Positions 1 to 8,769 of a stretch of 55,712 bases of DNA are shown in pieces. The position numbers were made by a program, and so were the translations under genes. Under the pieces are notes generated by a model. It made no database searches, was not told the DNA's origin, and worked only from the letters and a program-made list of their open reading frames with translations. The stretch is from the NCBI GenBank assembly GCA_964361785.1, contig CAYIBX010000004.1:1-55712 (forward strand), written 5' to 3'. The first letter of the stretch is position 1. Each line of letters begins with the position of its first letter. The DNA is from UBA927 sp964361785. GTDB lineage: Bacteria; Patescibacteriota; Microgenomatia; UBA10105; UBA927.

Positions 1-10
1 AAGTCATGCT

Positions 11-2404
11 TCAACTCATACCCCGCTGGCTCTGCCGCGGGGTTCTTGATTGTTTTTTAGTTGGTAACCAGTGACTGTATTCTTTCCAGTAGTATTTCCC
101 GTTATCATAAAACTGTGCGACGATAATTTTGGTGTGCCCCAAGCGTCTTGGTGAAATCGTAATAGAGTATTTCCCTTTTTTGGGCTCGTTGATTGCGATT
201 ATGCCATCTGTGTCTGAAGTTTTGTTTCCATCTGGATCAGTGAGTGTGACATGAGCGGGATAGGAAAGCACAAGAAGTGCGGATGTTTTTTGGGAAACGG
301 GGATTTGTAGACTTTGAAAGCCGAATGCTTGGAAATTTTGTGTGCCGTTTAGAAATGAAATTATTTCTTGTTGACCAGCTTGTCCACTCACAATACTTGA
401 ATGATCACCAAGAATCACTCTATTATCCGCGTCGTTTACTTGACTGCTTTGCAGTACTATAGTGCCATCACCATCGTTGGTGTATTCTTTGTTAGTCGGT
501 TTACCATCTATCCATTCGCCCCGACGTATGTCGTTTTTACTCGGGTCTTTTACCCGTATTGAAGACAGAGTCTGCTGGCCATTACCAGAGAGTGTGCCGA
601 TTATAGTTCCCCAAGCAGGTGGGAAAGGATGTGATGGCAACCATTGGTTGGTAGTTGACATGCTGCTTAAAGATTTTAGTTGATTGGTTTGCTCATTTCG
701 AAGATATGGAAAGATCGGGAGAATGTCTCGCGTTGAAGGAATAAATCGTTGTACAGCATCTTGTGAATCAATTCTGTATTTAATTTGACAGAGTCGTATC
801 ATGGTCGTCATATAGACCCAATAATTAAAGTCTGTTTTCCAAATTTCTCCTCCTGCCCACGCTGGATACGCAAACGGCGTTCCCCGATGCGGGCTTCCAG
901 CAGAGAGATACTTGTCGATTTTACTATTTGTTTGTTTTTCTAAAATATATGCGCGTCCAACAAGTCCGCCAAAGCTATGACCGACAATGTCTACGCGTTC
1001 ATTTGCACTCGTGTTTGAAGAAATAAGGGAAGTAAGTGCTTGAGTTTGTGACCCAAGTTGCTTTCTCCAGTCATAGTAAAATGGGATGGGTGTATACCCA
1101 GCGCTAGATAACGATGCATATAACGATGGGTAGATATTTTTTTCAAGTGGGTGTAAGTTCCAAGATCCTTGATACCCATCTATTTTGCAGTTTATTAGTG
1201 CATCAGCGTTCCAGCTAGCACCAAAGCCGGGTATAACGATGACCTTTTTAGTTTCTGGTGGAGTAGGAGTTTGGGTAGGAGTATTGGTTGGAGTGGGTGT
1301 GGGAGTTGGAGTGTTTGTAGGAGTTGGCGTGGGTGTTGGTGAGGGGGTTGGGGTATTTGGAGGAATTTGGGTAGGTGTAGGTATTGGAACGATAGGAATT
1401 TGAGGCGAAGTGGCAAGGCCAATTGCCCACCGTATGCCATTTAGTCCTGAATACCAAAGTTTATACACTCCATCGTCATCTTTCATGGCACTGGTGATCG
1501 TGAGAAACATGGAGTCAAAAGAATTTGGAGTAGTTGTAATGACTGGATTGTCCGCTGCTGGTTTGGTCCATGTAATACCATCTGTCGAATATGCATAGGC
1601 TACTTGCGTAGGTGCATCTCCCGAACCTACGCCGTACCACATTTTATACGTGCCATTGTCATCAATCACTGTAGGGAAGCTGACGTTATTTAACTCCCAG
1701 CTTTCTGTGGGTTCTATAACTGGATTACCACCATTTTGCTTAGTCCAATTGATTCCGTCTGAAGATGTGGCATACCCGATACGCCAGTAAGGATTTACTG
1801 TGAGATCGTTATCGTTTGTGGCAGCGTACCAAAGATGATATATGTTATCCTTGAATAGTATCGATGTTCCTCTATTTGGACCACCGCTATCCCAAGCATT
1901 CGGAGAACCTATTAATATCCATTGATTTGTTTTGTTCCAAATTATTCCGTCAGTAGATAATGCGTATCTGAGTCTATACCTATCAGGTCCAGACACCCAC
2001 TGTTGTTTAACAGATGAATACCACATGATGTAGCCAGCAGCACTAGGATTAACAATAACTTTAGGATCAGTTATAAAATATTCCCAATTATCTAATGAGC
2101 CTTTTGTAACACTTGGCGTGTTTAATCGTTGCCAAGTATTAACACCATTAGGTGACGATGCATACCCAATTTCCCATAAGCCGTTTCCATTATTTCCTTC
2201 ATACCACATTTTATACTCTGAGTTAATTTTCAAAAGGCTTGGGTTTGCCACGTATTTGCTATACCAACTACCACCATAAGGTAAAAAGACTGGGTTTTCG
2301 ATATATTTCGCGAAGGTAAATGATTGAGCAGAGACATGAGGAATAAATAAAAAATATAAGAAGGTATAGAATATTAATGAGAATTTAAATCTCAGTTTGA
2401 ACAT
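11..2404 (-). CDS. Secreted beta-propeller / LCAT-like lipase fusion protein
   Basis: 797 aa. Residues 1-27 form a signal peptide ending VSAQ. Residues 28-335 hold at least five repeats with a (M/L)WY core (MWYEG, IMWYSS, LWYAA, MWYGV, LWYSG), as in five-bladed glycosidase-like propellers (GH43/GH32 fold family). A Pro/Thr linker (about 338-385) leads to an alpha/beta hydrolase resembling lecithin:cholesterol acyltransferase/PGAP1 lipases. Visible triad candidates are Ser477 in GHSFGG, Asp646 in DGDGT and His668 in GDHSS. The C-terminal 100 aa look like a beta-rich domain. It probably acts outside the cell on a lipid or acylated glycan, with the propeller binding sugar; the substrate is unknown. 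It diverges from the methyltransferase genes. The last residues (TPRQSQRGMS) are encoded by a GC-rich hairpin and may be a late addition. Confidence 0.82.
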   Translation of the reverse strand: MFKLRFKFSLIFYTFLYFLFIPHVSAQSFTFAKYIENPVFLPYGGSWYSKYVANPSLLKINSEYKMWYEGNNGNGLWEIGYASSPNGVNTWQRLNTPSVTKGSLDNWEYFITDPKVIVNPSAAGYIMWYSSVKQQWVSGPDRYRLRYALSTDGIIWNKTNQWILIGSPNAWDSGGPNRGTSILFKDNIYHLWYAATNDNDLTVNPYWRIGYATSSDGINWTKQNGGNPVIEPTESWELNNVSFPTVIDDNGTYKMWYGVGSGDAPTQVAYAYSTDGITWTKPAADNPVITTTPNSFDSMFLTITSAMKDDDGVYKLWYSGLNGIRWAIGLATSPQIPIVPIPTPTQIPPNTPTPSPTPTPTPTNTPTPTPTPTNTPTQTPTPPETKKVIVIPGFGASWNADALINCKIDGYQGSWNLHPLEKNIYPSLYASLSSAGYTPIPFYYDWRKQLGSQTQALTSLISSNTSANERVDIVGHSFGGLVGRAYILEKQTNSKIDKYLSAGSPHRGTPFAYPAWAGGEIWKTDFNYWVYMTTMIRLCQIKYRIDSQDAVQRFIPSTRDILPIFPYLRNEQTNQLKSLSSMSTTNQWLPSHPFPPAWGTIIGTLSGNGQQTLSSIRVKDPSKNDIRRGEWIDGKPTNKEYTNDGDGTIVLQSSQVNDADNRVILGDHSSIVSGQAGQQEIISFLNGTQNFQAFGFQSLQIPVSQKTSALLVLSYPAHVTLTDPDGNKTSDTDGIIAINEPKKGKYSITISPRRLGHTKIIVAQFYDNGKYYWKEYSHWLPTKKQSRTPRQSQRGMS
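20..43. repeat. GC-rich hairpin inside the 3' end of the lipase gene
   Basis: Arms ACCCCGC and GCGGGGT, continued by GGC/GCC around a TCT loop with one bulged T. It lies just before the stop codon of the lipase gene and encodes its basic tail. It resembles other GC-rich hairpins in this window (near 14820 and 15558), so it may be a dispersed palindromic repeat or a terminator absorbed into the reading frame. Confidence 0.5.
1256..1390 (-). repeat. Low-complexity Thr/Pro linker repeat
   Basis: Degenerate 6-bp repeats encoding alternating Pro-Thr with occasional Asn and Ser. They form the flexible linker between the propeller and lipase domains. Such tracts expand and contract by slippage. The open frames on both strands here are by-products of the repeat. 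Confidence 0.8.
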
Positions 2405-2412
2405 TAATATAA

Positions 2413-2441
2413 TTTTTAGATACTATTACTATATTTGTCAA
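2413..2441 (-). promoter_or_regulatory. Promoter of the secreted lipase gene
   Basis: On the minus strand TTGACA (2441-2436), a 17-nt spacer, then TAAAAA (2418-2413). The -10 ends 8 nt before the ATG, so the leader would be absent or only a base or two long. Confidence 0.5.
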
Positions 2442-2479
2442 TATAGGGAATTGTGGTAAACTTCTAAGATTAATGAAAT

Positions 2480-3142
2480 ATGTGTAAATATACCGAATTT
2501 AATCATAATCAATTTCAAACTCATCGTTTAGTTTATGACTTGATTGAAAAAAATACAAAAGTATTAGATCTTGGCTGTGCAACTGGTTATTTTGGAAATG
2601 AACTAGCTAATAAATTTGTCGAGTTGTATGGAGTTGATGTCGATAGTGTTGCCGTAAAGTTGGCAAAAAAATATTACAAATGTGTAATTCAATCTGATTT
2701 AAATTTGTTTAATACAGATAAGCTGCCCAAAAAATATTTTGACTATATTATATTACTTGATGTTATAGAGCATTTAATTAACCCAACAAATCTTCTTAGC
2801 AAAATAACTAAATTATTAAATAAGAGTGGTCAGTTAATTATTTCGACACCGAATATTTTGCATATATCTATTCGTTATAAATTTATATCAGGAAAATTTA
2901 ATTATGAGAAATATGGAATTCTCGATGAAACCCATGTTCATTTTTACACGATCGAATCAATAGTAAGCTTAGTTAGCGACTTGGGTTATAAAGTGATTAA
3001 AGTTATACCTTCTGTTGATTTAGGACAAGTTCCAATATTTGGGAGATTTTTTAAGCGAATTCCTTTATGGATTCAGTCTAAAATCGTAATACTCGCTCCG
3101 AATTTATTAGCGACTCAGTTTATCGTAGTTTGCTCTCATTAA
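2480..3142 (+). CDS. Class I SAM-dependent methyltransferase
   Basis: 220 aa. SAM-binding motif I VLDLGCATGYFG lies near residues 29-40, followed by an acidic motif II (GVDVDS) and the post-motif DYIILLDVIEHL typical of Methyltransf_11/23 proteins. First of three consecutive methyltransferases in the glycan cluster, so a sugar or a polyprenyl-linked glycan is the likely substrate; that is inference. The gene is strikingly AT-rich (my estimate is below 30% GC) compared with the genes from about 3440 onward, which suggests separate ancestry. The stop is 2 nt before the ATG of the next gene. Confidence 0.8.
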   Translation: MCKYTEFNHNQFQTHRLVYDLIEKNTKVLDLGCATGYFGNELANKFVELYGVDVDSVAVKLAKKYYKCVIQSDLNLFNTDKLPKKYFDYIILLDVIEHLINPTNLLSKITKLLNKSGQLIISTPNILHISIRYKFISGKFNYEKYGILDETHVHFYTIESIVSLVSDLGYKVIKVIPSVDLGQVPIFGRFFKRIPLWIQSKIVILAPNLLATQFIVVCSH

Positions 3143-3144
3143 AA

Positions 3145-3825
3145 ATGAAATTAGCTAATATATTAGGTAGGCTTGATATACTTTTTACTAAAGGAATGAT
3201 TAGCAGACCCGATGTTCAAGCTAAGATAGTTATTACTAAGCTTTCTGAATTAATTCCTAAGAAGGTTGATAAATTAATTGATGTTGGTGGAGGCGATGCA
3301 AGATATAAGTCGAAATTGTTAAAAATATCAAAAGAGTATTCTAATTTAGAAATATTGAAGAATAAAAATGTTAATATTTTAGGATCGGCTTACGATATTC
3401 CAATTATGAAGAATAGGATAGATATAGTCGTTCTATTTACTGTTCTCGAACACCTCAGCGAGCCAAAGAAGGCGCTTTTGGAGGTAGCGCGAGTACTTAA
3501 AAAAGGAGGGTATGTTGCCATCACGACGGTCCAGTACTGGCACACTCACAATCACCCCAGCGACTATTTGCGGTATACCAAGGCGGGGCTGGAGTATTAC
3601 TGTAAAGAAGCGGGGTTTAACGTAGTAGACATTTGGTCACAGGGTGGGCCATTTTTAGTCATTTTTCACGCTATGGAACTAAACATGACGGGTAATTGGC
3701 GCACCATTTTTAGTATTCTTTTTTATCGCCTGTTTGACTGGCTAGACTGGGTGGTCTACAAGCATAACGATACGCGTGAGCATAGCGATTCCGTCGGCTG
3801 GTCCCTGATCGCTCAAAAAATCTAA
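3145..3825 (+). CDS. Class I SAM-dependent methyltransferase, mosaic composition
   Basis: 226 aa from ATG 3145, which follows the previous stop by 2 nt; a TTG at 3130 is the only earlier option. Motif I is LIDVGGGDARY (near residue 48), then DIVVLFTVLEHLSEP and a Methyltransf_11-type core. The C-terminal half carries several aromatic residues (YWHTHNHPSDYLRYT). The first 95 or so codons are very AT-rich, whereas from about 3440 the codon choice becomes GC-balanced like the following genes. This may mark a recombination point inside the gene. Likely role: methylation of a glycan or its lipid carrier. Confidence 0.78.
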   Translation: MKLANILGRLDILFTKGMISRPDVQAKIVITKLSELIPKKVDKLIDVGGGDARYKSKLLKISKEYSNLEILKNKNVNILGSAYDIPIMKNRIDIVVLFTVLEHLSEPKKALLEVARVLKKGGYVAITTVQYWHTHNHPSDYLRYTKAGLEYYCKEAGFNVVDIWSQGGPFLVIFHAMELNMTGNWRTIFSILFYRLFDWLDWVVYKHNDTREHSDSVGWSLIAQKI

Positions 3826-3839
3826 TTTAAATCTATAGC

Positions 3840-4634
3840 ATGTGTACTATTTGCACTGTTGATTCTACGCTTCGTCACATTGGCGGGTATGATGTGTGTG
3901 CCTACTGTCGTACGAGAATTGCAAGTGTATTGCCGCAAAAGAAAAACGTACGAATGGTACTGGAGGAACATGCACAAAAGTTTATACTTGGCAATCAAAA
4001 AGATTTTGACATCCCTACGTATACCGCACGATTAGAGGTGCTTAAAAAACATGCACCGCATGCTAACATAGTGCTTGATTTTGGGTGTGGTAACGGGAAT
4101 TTCGTAAATTTTCTGAGATTAAAAAAGTATAAAGCATTTGGGTACGACAAATCAACAATTATATCTCGACACCTGAAAGCACGTCATACTCCATACTATG
4201 CACATGAGAGAGAGTTGCCCAATGCGTACTTTGATGTCATCACGTGTTTTGACGTTGTTGAGCATACGATCAATCCAAGAGAAATTATAGAAACACTTCG
4301 GAAGAAATTAAAGAAGGGCGGTACACTGCTTATTACCACACCAAATGCGCAAGGCATTTCAGCAAGAGCATTTGGGAAACATTGGTGGGTGTTTGGCCCA
4401 ACGGCGCATTTTGTGCTTTTTTCTCTATATTCATTACAGTCGTTGTTATCAGATATGCATTTTAGAATACTTGATGTTACCACAGACACCATTACTCCTT
4501 GTATTGTGCCAGCTGAAAAGTTGCTCCCAAAAGTAGCAAATAAGATGATGTATATCACACTCTGGCCGTTTAAGGGTATACTGTTTCGGCACCAAGTCGG
4601 CGATAATATACAGATGATTGCGATGAGGATGTAG
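3840..4634 (+). CDS. SAM-dependent methyltransferase with N-terminal Cys-rich knuckle
   Basis: 264 aa. Starts with CTIC and CAYC pairs 15 residues apart, which could bind zinc, as in methyltransferases of capsule and O-antigen clusters that begin with a small zinc ribbon. Motif I is VLDFGCGNGNFVNF, followed by FDVITCFDVVEHTINP. A hydrophobic stretch containing WWVFGPTAHFVLFS follows. The gene closes a run of three methyltransferases and precedes the glycosyltransferases, so it probably acts on a sugar or glycolipid intermediate. The exact substrate cannot be read from the sequence. Confidence 0.8.
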   Translation: MCTICTVDSTLRHIGGYDVCAYCRTRIASVLPQKKNVRMVLEEHAQKFILGNQKDFDIPTYTARLEVLKKHAPHANIVLDFGCGNGNFVNFLRLKKYKAFGYDKSTIISRHLKARHTPYYAHERELPNAYFDVITCFDVVEHTINPREIIETLRKKLKKGGTLLITTPNAQGISARAFGKHWWVFGPTAHFVLFSLYSLQSLLSDMHFRILDVTTDTITPCIVPAEKLLPKVANKMMYITLWPFKGILFRHQVGDNIQMIAMRM

Positions 4635-4655
4635 TGCCGGATATTTACGAAGTTT

Positions 4656-5429
4656 ATGAAATCTCCAGAGGTCGTGTTTGTCATCATAGGGTTCCATCCT
4701 GATCAAGAGGTGTTGCTCTCACTTCTTATCGCATTTTCTTCATACCCCATTGTGGTGGTGAACAACGGTAAGGTGGGGCAGATAAACATGCGCGGTGTTA
4801 CGGTGGTTGGAGGCGAGAAGAATTTGGGATTTGCAGGAGGAGCTAATCTCGGGATGAAGGTGGCGTTCGGAAAGGGAGCTAGATGGGTAGTAATTTGTAA
4901 TCAGGATTTGGTAGCGACCAAGAAGAGGATAGATGAGTTTGTGATCAAGCTACAAAGTGCACCCATAGGGATTGCTGGACCATTTGCAGGCGGATCGGAT
5001 TCTACACGCATGACCACGATTATCCCATCAGAGAAGGCTGATTACATTACGGGATCGTGCATAGCCATTCATAAAAATGTATATAAAAAGGTTGGAAATT
5101 TTTACGAGCCATACTTTCTCTATTATGAAGAAATGGATTATTGTGTGCGAGCTAAGCGCGAAGGCTTTGCGATTACTCACTTGCCTGTAGATGGCATAAT
5201 GCATGAAGAAAGTAAATCACTTGGAAATAATACTTTAGCGCATCAATACTATCTGTCTCGCAACCATTTGCTCCTTGTCCAAAGATTAGCACTCTCGAGA
5301 GTTAAGTGCTACGAATTTATTCGGATGCCTCTGACAATTTTTGAGCATATTGTGCGTAGACAATGGGGAGCGCTGCAAGGAATTCGCGACTTTATTGTTT
5401 GTCGATTTGGTTCAAAGGAGCGTGTATGA
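4656..5429 (+). CDS. Glycosyltransferase family 2 (rhamnosyltransferase-like)
   Basis: 257 aa, inverting GT-A fold. Visible are VVVNNG, the NLGFAGGANLGM segment typical of WbbL/RfbF-like rhamnosyltransferases, CNQDL in place of a DxD motif, and FLYYEEMDYCVRAKREG, the usual acceptor/base region of this group. No membrane anchor is obvious. It should add a sugar to a lipid-linked glycan at the cytoplasmic face of the membrane. The stop overlaps the next start as ATGA, so the two are translationally coupled. Confidence 0.85.
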   Translation: MKSPEVVFVIIGFHPDQEVLLSLLIAFSSYPIVVVNNGKVGQINMRGVTVVGGEKNLGFAGGANLGMKVAFGKGARWVVICNQDLVATKKRIDEFVIKLQSAPIGIAGPFAGGSDSTRMTTIIPSEKADYITGSCIAIHKNVYKKVGNFYEPYFLYYEEMDYCVRAKREGFAITHLPVDGIMHEESKSLGNNTLAHQYYLSRNHLLLVQRLALSRVKCYEFIRMPLTIFEHIVRRQWGALQGIRDFIVCRFGSKERV

Positions 5430-6499
5430 ACATTGGTGTCGATGCTGGGATGCTTGGGGTAAATGATGAGCGACTAAACGTCGGCGTGTGGCGATTTGCC
5501 AACGAATTACTCACACAATTAGGGAAGATGGACAAGATAAATTCGTACATCCTTTATAGCTTCCATCCTATACCCACACAGGTCATGCAATTGTTTGGAA
5601 ATTCAATGGTGAACCGTGTATTGTCGCCGTCTTTCGGGTGGATGCAAGCGAGGTTACCAATAGAATTATATATGCATCCAGTAGATGTGTTTATAGGATT
5701 ATCTCAAGCTTTGCCAAAGACAAACGCAAAAACTATAGGTGTTGTGTATGATTTAGGTTTTACTACGCATGCTGATTTTTATAGAGATTCCGCTTTAAAG
5801 TTAGTGAAGCAAACTGAGCATCTTACTGCGTCTTCCGACGCCATCGTCACTATTTCTGAATCGATCAAACGAGAGATTGTCGCTTCATACGAATATCCTG
5901 AGAATAGAATTCATGTCGCATACCCAAGTATGGGAGAAGCCTTTACATCAATCGGAAGCAAATATGTCTCCACACGACCATATTTTCTCTGCGTCGGATC
6001 ATTGAAGCGTGGCAAAAATATTTCCACGCTTATCCGTGCATTTTCTCGCTTTGTAAAGAGTACAAAAACGCCGATTGATCTCATTCTCGTAGGAAGTTCG
6101 TATTGGCAAGATGCAGAAATAGTTGAAACGATACTGTCAGAAAAAATTGGCGACCACGTTATCATAAAAGGGTATGTGAAGGACGCTGCACTTGCCTGCC
6201 TTTATCGCGGGGCTCTGGCTTTCGTCTGCCCATCAATTATTGAAGGATTTGGGATCCCGTTTGTGGAAGCGATGGCATCTGGTATACCTGTGATCGGATC
6301 ATCAATTCCAGTTCTAAAGGAAGTAGTCGGTGATGCTGGGATACTCGTTGAGCCTCACGATAGTGATGCACTCGCGATGGCGATGGAAAAAGTAGCGACA
6401 GGCAAAACGCTTCGCGAGACATTGATAAAAAAAGGAAAGGTGAAAGCAAAACAGTATTCATGGCAGAAAATGGCAAAGACCGTCTACGACCTTTTATGA
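5426..6499 (+). CDS. Glycosyltransferase family 4 (GT-B)
   Basis: 357 aa from ATG 5426, which overlaps the preceding TGA; a longer frame from 5363 would run through the upstream gene and is unlikely. N-terminal NIGVDAGMLG and the YFLCVGSLKRGKNISTLI motif at the second-domain start are typical of GT4. The EX7E donor site is PSIIEGFGIPFVEAMASGIPV. It probably transfers a hexose from a nucleotide sugar to the growing glycan. The stop overlaps the next start as ATGA. Confidence 0.87.
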   Translation: MNIGVDAGMLGVNDERLNVGVWRFANELLTQLGKMDKINSYILYSFHPIPTQVMQLFGNSMVNRVLSPSFGWMQARLPIELYMHPVDVFIGLSQALPKTNAKTIGVVYDLGFTTHADFYRDSALKLVKQTEHLTASSDAIVTISESIKREIVASYEYPENRIHVAYPSMGEAFTSIGSKYVSTRPYFLCVGSLKRGKNISTLIRAFSRFVKSTKTPIDLILVGSSYWQDAEIVETILSEKIGDHVIIKGYVKDAALACLYRGALAFVCPSIIEGFGIPFVEAMASGIPVIGSSIPVLKEVVGDAGILVEPHDSDALAMAMEKVATGKTLRETLIKKGKVKAKQYSWQKMAKTVYDLL

Positions 6500-7650
6500 A
6501 ACCAACTATCGCGCTCGTTCGTGGGAAGTTTTTAAATCAGTATGAGATGCAAGTCTATGAGCCATTGGTGAATCGATACGATATCACTGCGTTTGGATCG
6601 AAAACGTCTTTTCATGACTCATTTGCTTTTCCTGTAGTCAAATGTTGGTCTGCGATAGATTTCTCTGGCGGAGCCAGATCTCGCTCCGCGAGACGTATAC
6701 AATTGGCACTGCTTAATCGTCTGTTTGTAGACGCTCATTATCTTTTAGGACTGGAAAAAGCACTGAATGGGTTTGACATAGCGCACACTGCCGAAACGTA
6801 CTATCGCTATACCAGTCAGTGCTTGAATGCTAAAAGAGATGGCAGAGTGAAAGCGGTGATTGCTACGGTACTTGAGACAATCCCATATAACAACGAAGGC
6901 ATCTGGGGGAGAAAAGCTATGAAAGAAAGGGCGAGAAACGAGGTAGATCATTTTATCGCTATAACAAAACGCGCCAAAGATGCACTGATAATCGAGGGGA
7001 CAAATCCCAATAAAATTAGCGTCATACCTTATGGCATCGACACAGAGAGGTTTACCGTAGCCCACGCGAAAAAAGACGCACGTCGTGTAGATATTTTGTA
7101 TGTTGGTCGATTGGAAAAGGAGAAGGGAGTATTGGATCTTTTGGAAGCGTTCAAAATACTGTCAGATAAAAGAGTATACCTTACGATTGTTGGGTCAGGC
7201 TCGCTGACTCTGCCACCTATGGATCACGTGACGTTTATTGAGTCTTCATACGACGATATGCCAAAGGTATACCAAAAAGCTGATATATTTGTCGCACCGA
7301 GTAAGCCCCACTTCGCCAAGTCTACGAGGGGCACGTCCTACATGACGTGGGAGGAACAATACAACATCGCACTTTTGGAAGCACAGGCGTCAGGTCTTGC
7401 CATTATTACGACCAATAGTGGCGCGATACCAGAAAACGTCGGCAATGCAGCACTTCTTATAAAACCAAATGATATTCAGGCACTTGTGGTAGCGCTAAGA
7501 TTGCTCATTACAGATTCGTCGCTTCGTGTATCTTTAGGAAATGCAGCTAGGTACAGAGCCGAGACTGTACATGATGGAAAAATTATAAGCAAAAAAATTG
7601 ATTTTCTTTACCAAGAAGTACTTTCTAGTGCAAAAGCAAAAAAGAAATAA
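6496..7650 (+). CDS. Glycosyltransferase family 4 (GT-B)
   Basis: 384 aa from ATG 6496, which overlaps the previous TGA; an ATG at 6460 lies inside the upstream gene. The second domain starts with ILYVGRLEKEKGVLDLLEAF, and the donor-site region contains YNIALLEAQASGLAIITTNSG. A basic segment before the linker (ITKRAKDAL, IPYGIDTERF) is also typical. The last 26 bp overlap the 3' end of the convergent membrane protein gene. Role: another transferase in assembly of the same surface glycan. Confidence 0.86.
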   Translation: MKPTIALVRGKFLNQYEMQVYEPLVNRYDITAFGSKTSFHDSFAFPVVKCWSAIDFSGGARSRSARRIQLALLNRLFVDAHYLLGLEKALNGFDIAHTAETYYRYTSQCLNAKRDGRVKAVIATVLETIPYNNEGIWGRKAMKERARNEVDHFIAITKRAKDALIIEGTNPNKISVIPYGIDTERFTVAHAKKDARRVDILYVGRLEKEKGVLDLLEAFKILSDKRVYLTIVGSGSLTLPPMDHVTFIESSYDDMPKVYQKADIFVAPSKPHFAKSTRGTSYMTWEEQYNIALLEAQASGLAIITTNSGAIPENVGNAALLIKPNDIQALVVALRLLITDSSLRVSLGNAARYRAETVHDGKIISKKIDFLYQEVLSSAKAKKK

Positions 7651-8728
7651 TGAGCAGTGTATTTATTACACAAAGCGAGAGTGCGAACAAATTAATAGTT
7701 TTTGACGATGAAATAGTTTTTGAGAATTTATTTACTCCCTCCACTAATCCAAGATAGATAAGCGGCAATATGCTTACAAACATACGACCGCTAAAACTCT
7801 CTCCCTGCCACCACGTGCTCCATGTAGAGACAAGATAGATTTGTAAAAGAATAATGATAAGGTGCAGGAAATATTTTTTTCGTTTGTACCAGAGGCCATA
7901 CATACCAAGAAGGACAACAGGAGTCCACAAAAATAATCCACTCGTTTTTCCAAACAGCACCCCTAGTATATGTGGAGAAAATATACTAAACCCTTCTCCC
8001 CCTCTCAAATACGGATTCATGAGTGAGCCGTAGAGAAGATACCAGACGATAATTTGAGGAGTGAGGGTGAGAATAATGCCTGAGAAAAAGGATTTTTTAT
8101 CCATTGTGTGTATGTGCGGCACGATAAGGAGGATGTAGAGAATGTCTTGTAATCGAGTAGCAGAAAGCGCGCCAAGAACTAGTCCAGTGGCAAACCACGG
8201 GATTGGCTTGATGGTGAGAAGAACGATATACACACTTGCCCAAAAAAAAGTAACAGCATGTGAGTTGACTGTATCTATGGATCCATAAAAAAAGAGATTC
8301 GTGCCATATGCGATAAGCAGTAGTGCAATGAGGCTTTCATGTGAACGTTTTGGAGACAACCGTGTGAGCATAAGGAGTCCAAAGAGAGTGGCACATACAC
8401 TGGTAATGCTTATCGTGATTTGATAGGGAAATGTATAGCCATCGCTATGTACTAATCTGTGGACGATGAGATAATTGGGTGTCCACAAAAGAGCGGGACC
8501 AATGCTATATTTATTGCTTGGGATTTTCGTGTATAGATACGGTTGGTTGCCGCCAAGCCGATTGTATTCGCTTTCGAAATTTATATTGTGTTCGATAATA
8601 AGCGACCGAAGCCAAGAAAAATAATATACGCCATCACCATACACCGTTTTACCCAAAAACGCTGCATGTGAAACGTTCACAAGAAGATACACACAGACTA
8701 TACTTACAAAGAGGGTTCGTAGCTTCAT
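7625..8728 (-). CDS. Polytopic membrane protein, GT-C glycosyltransferase-like
   Basis: 367 aa with about nine hydrophobic segments. After the first segment comes YGDGVYYFSWLRSLIIEH, whose acidic residue in the first extracytoplasmic loop is the kind of site found in GT-C enzymes that use polyprenyl-phosphate sugars. Near the end is WSTWWQGESFSGRMFVSILP, matching the (W)WxGxSFGxR pattern common in uncharacterised bacterial GT-C-like proteins. It probably transfers a lipid-linked sugar on the outer face of the membrane. It runs opposite to the rest of the cluster. The family assignment rests on topology and motifs only. Confidence 0.6.
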   Translation of the reverse strand: MKLRTLFVSIVCVYLLVNVSHAAFLGKTVYGDGVYYFSWLRSLIIEHNINFESEYNRLGGNQPYLYTKIPSNKYSIGPALLWTPNYLIVHRLVHSDGYTFPYQITISITSVCATLFGLLMLTRLSPKRSHESLIALLLIAYGTNLFFYGSIDTVNSHAVTFFWASVYIVLLTIKPIPWFATGLVLGALSATRLQDILYILLIVPHIHTMDKKSFFSGIILTLTPQIIVWYLLYGSLMNPYLRGGEGFSIFSPHILGVLFGKTSGLFLWTPVVLLGMYGLWYKRKKYFLHLIIILLQIYLVSTWSTWWQGESFSGRMFVSILPLIYLGLVEGVNKFSKTISSSKTINLFALSLCVINTLLIISFLLLH

Positions 8729-8769
8729 AGGAGTTGAGCATCTATTTTCTGCTACAATTACTGTTGATT

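Noticed and set aside
1256..1390. Possible CRISPR or minisatellite array
   Set aside because: Units are 6 bp codon-pair repeats without spacers and encode a normal inter-domain linker.
1185..1457. Several open frames on both strands across the Pro/Thr linker of the lipase gene
   Set aside because: They arise from the short-period repeat, which lacks stops in several frames; no start signals and no sensible protein.
4196..4706. Minus-strand open frames inside the third methyltransferase and GT2 region
   Set aside because: They are antisense to strongly conserved motifs and have no promoter or ribosome site.
6460..6495. Earlier start for the second GT4 gene
   Set aside because: It would overlap the upstream gene by 40 bp, whereas ATG 6496 gives the ATGA coupling used by its neighbours.
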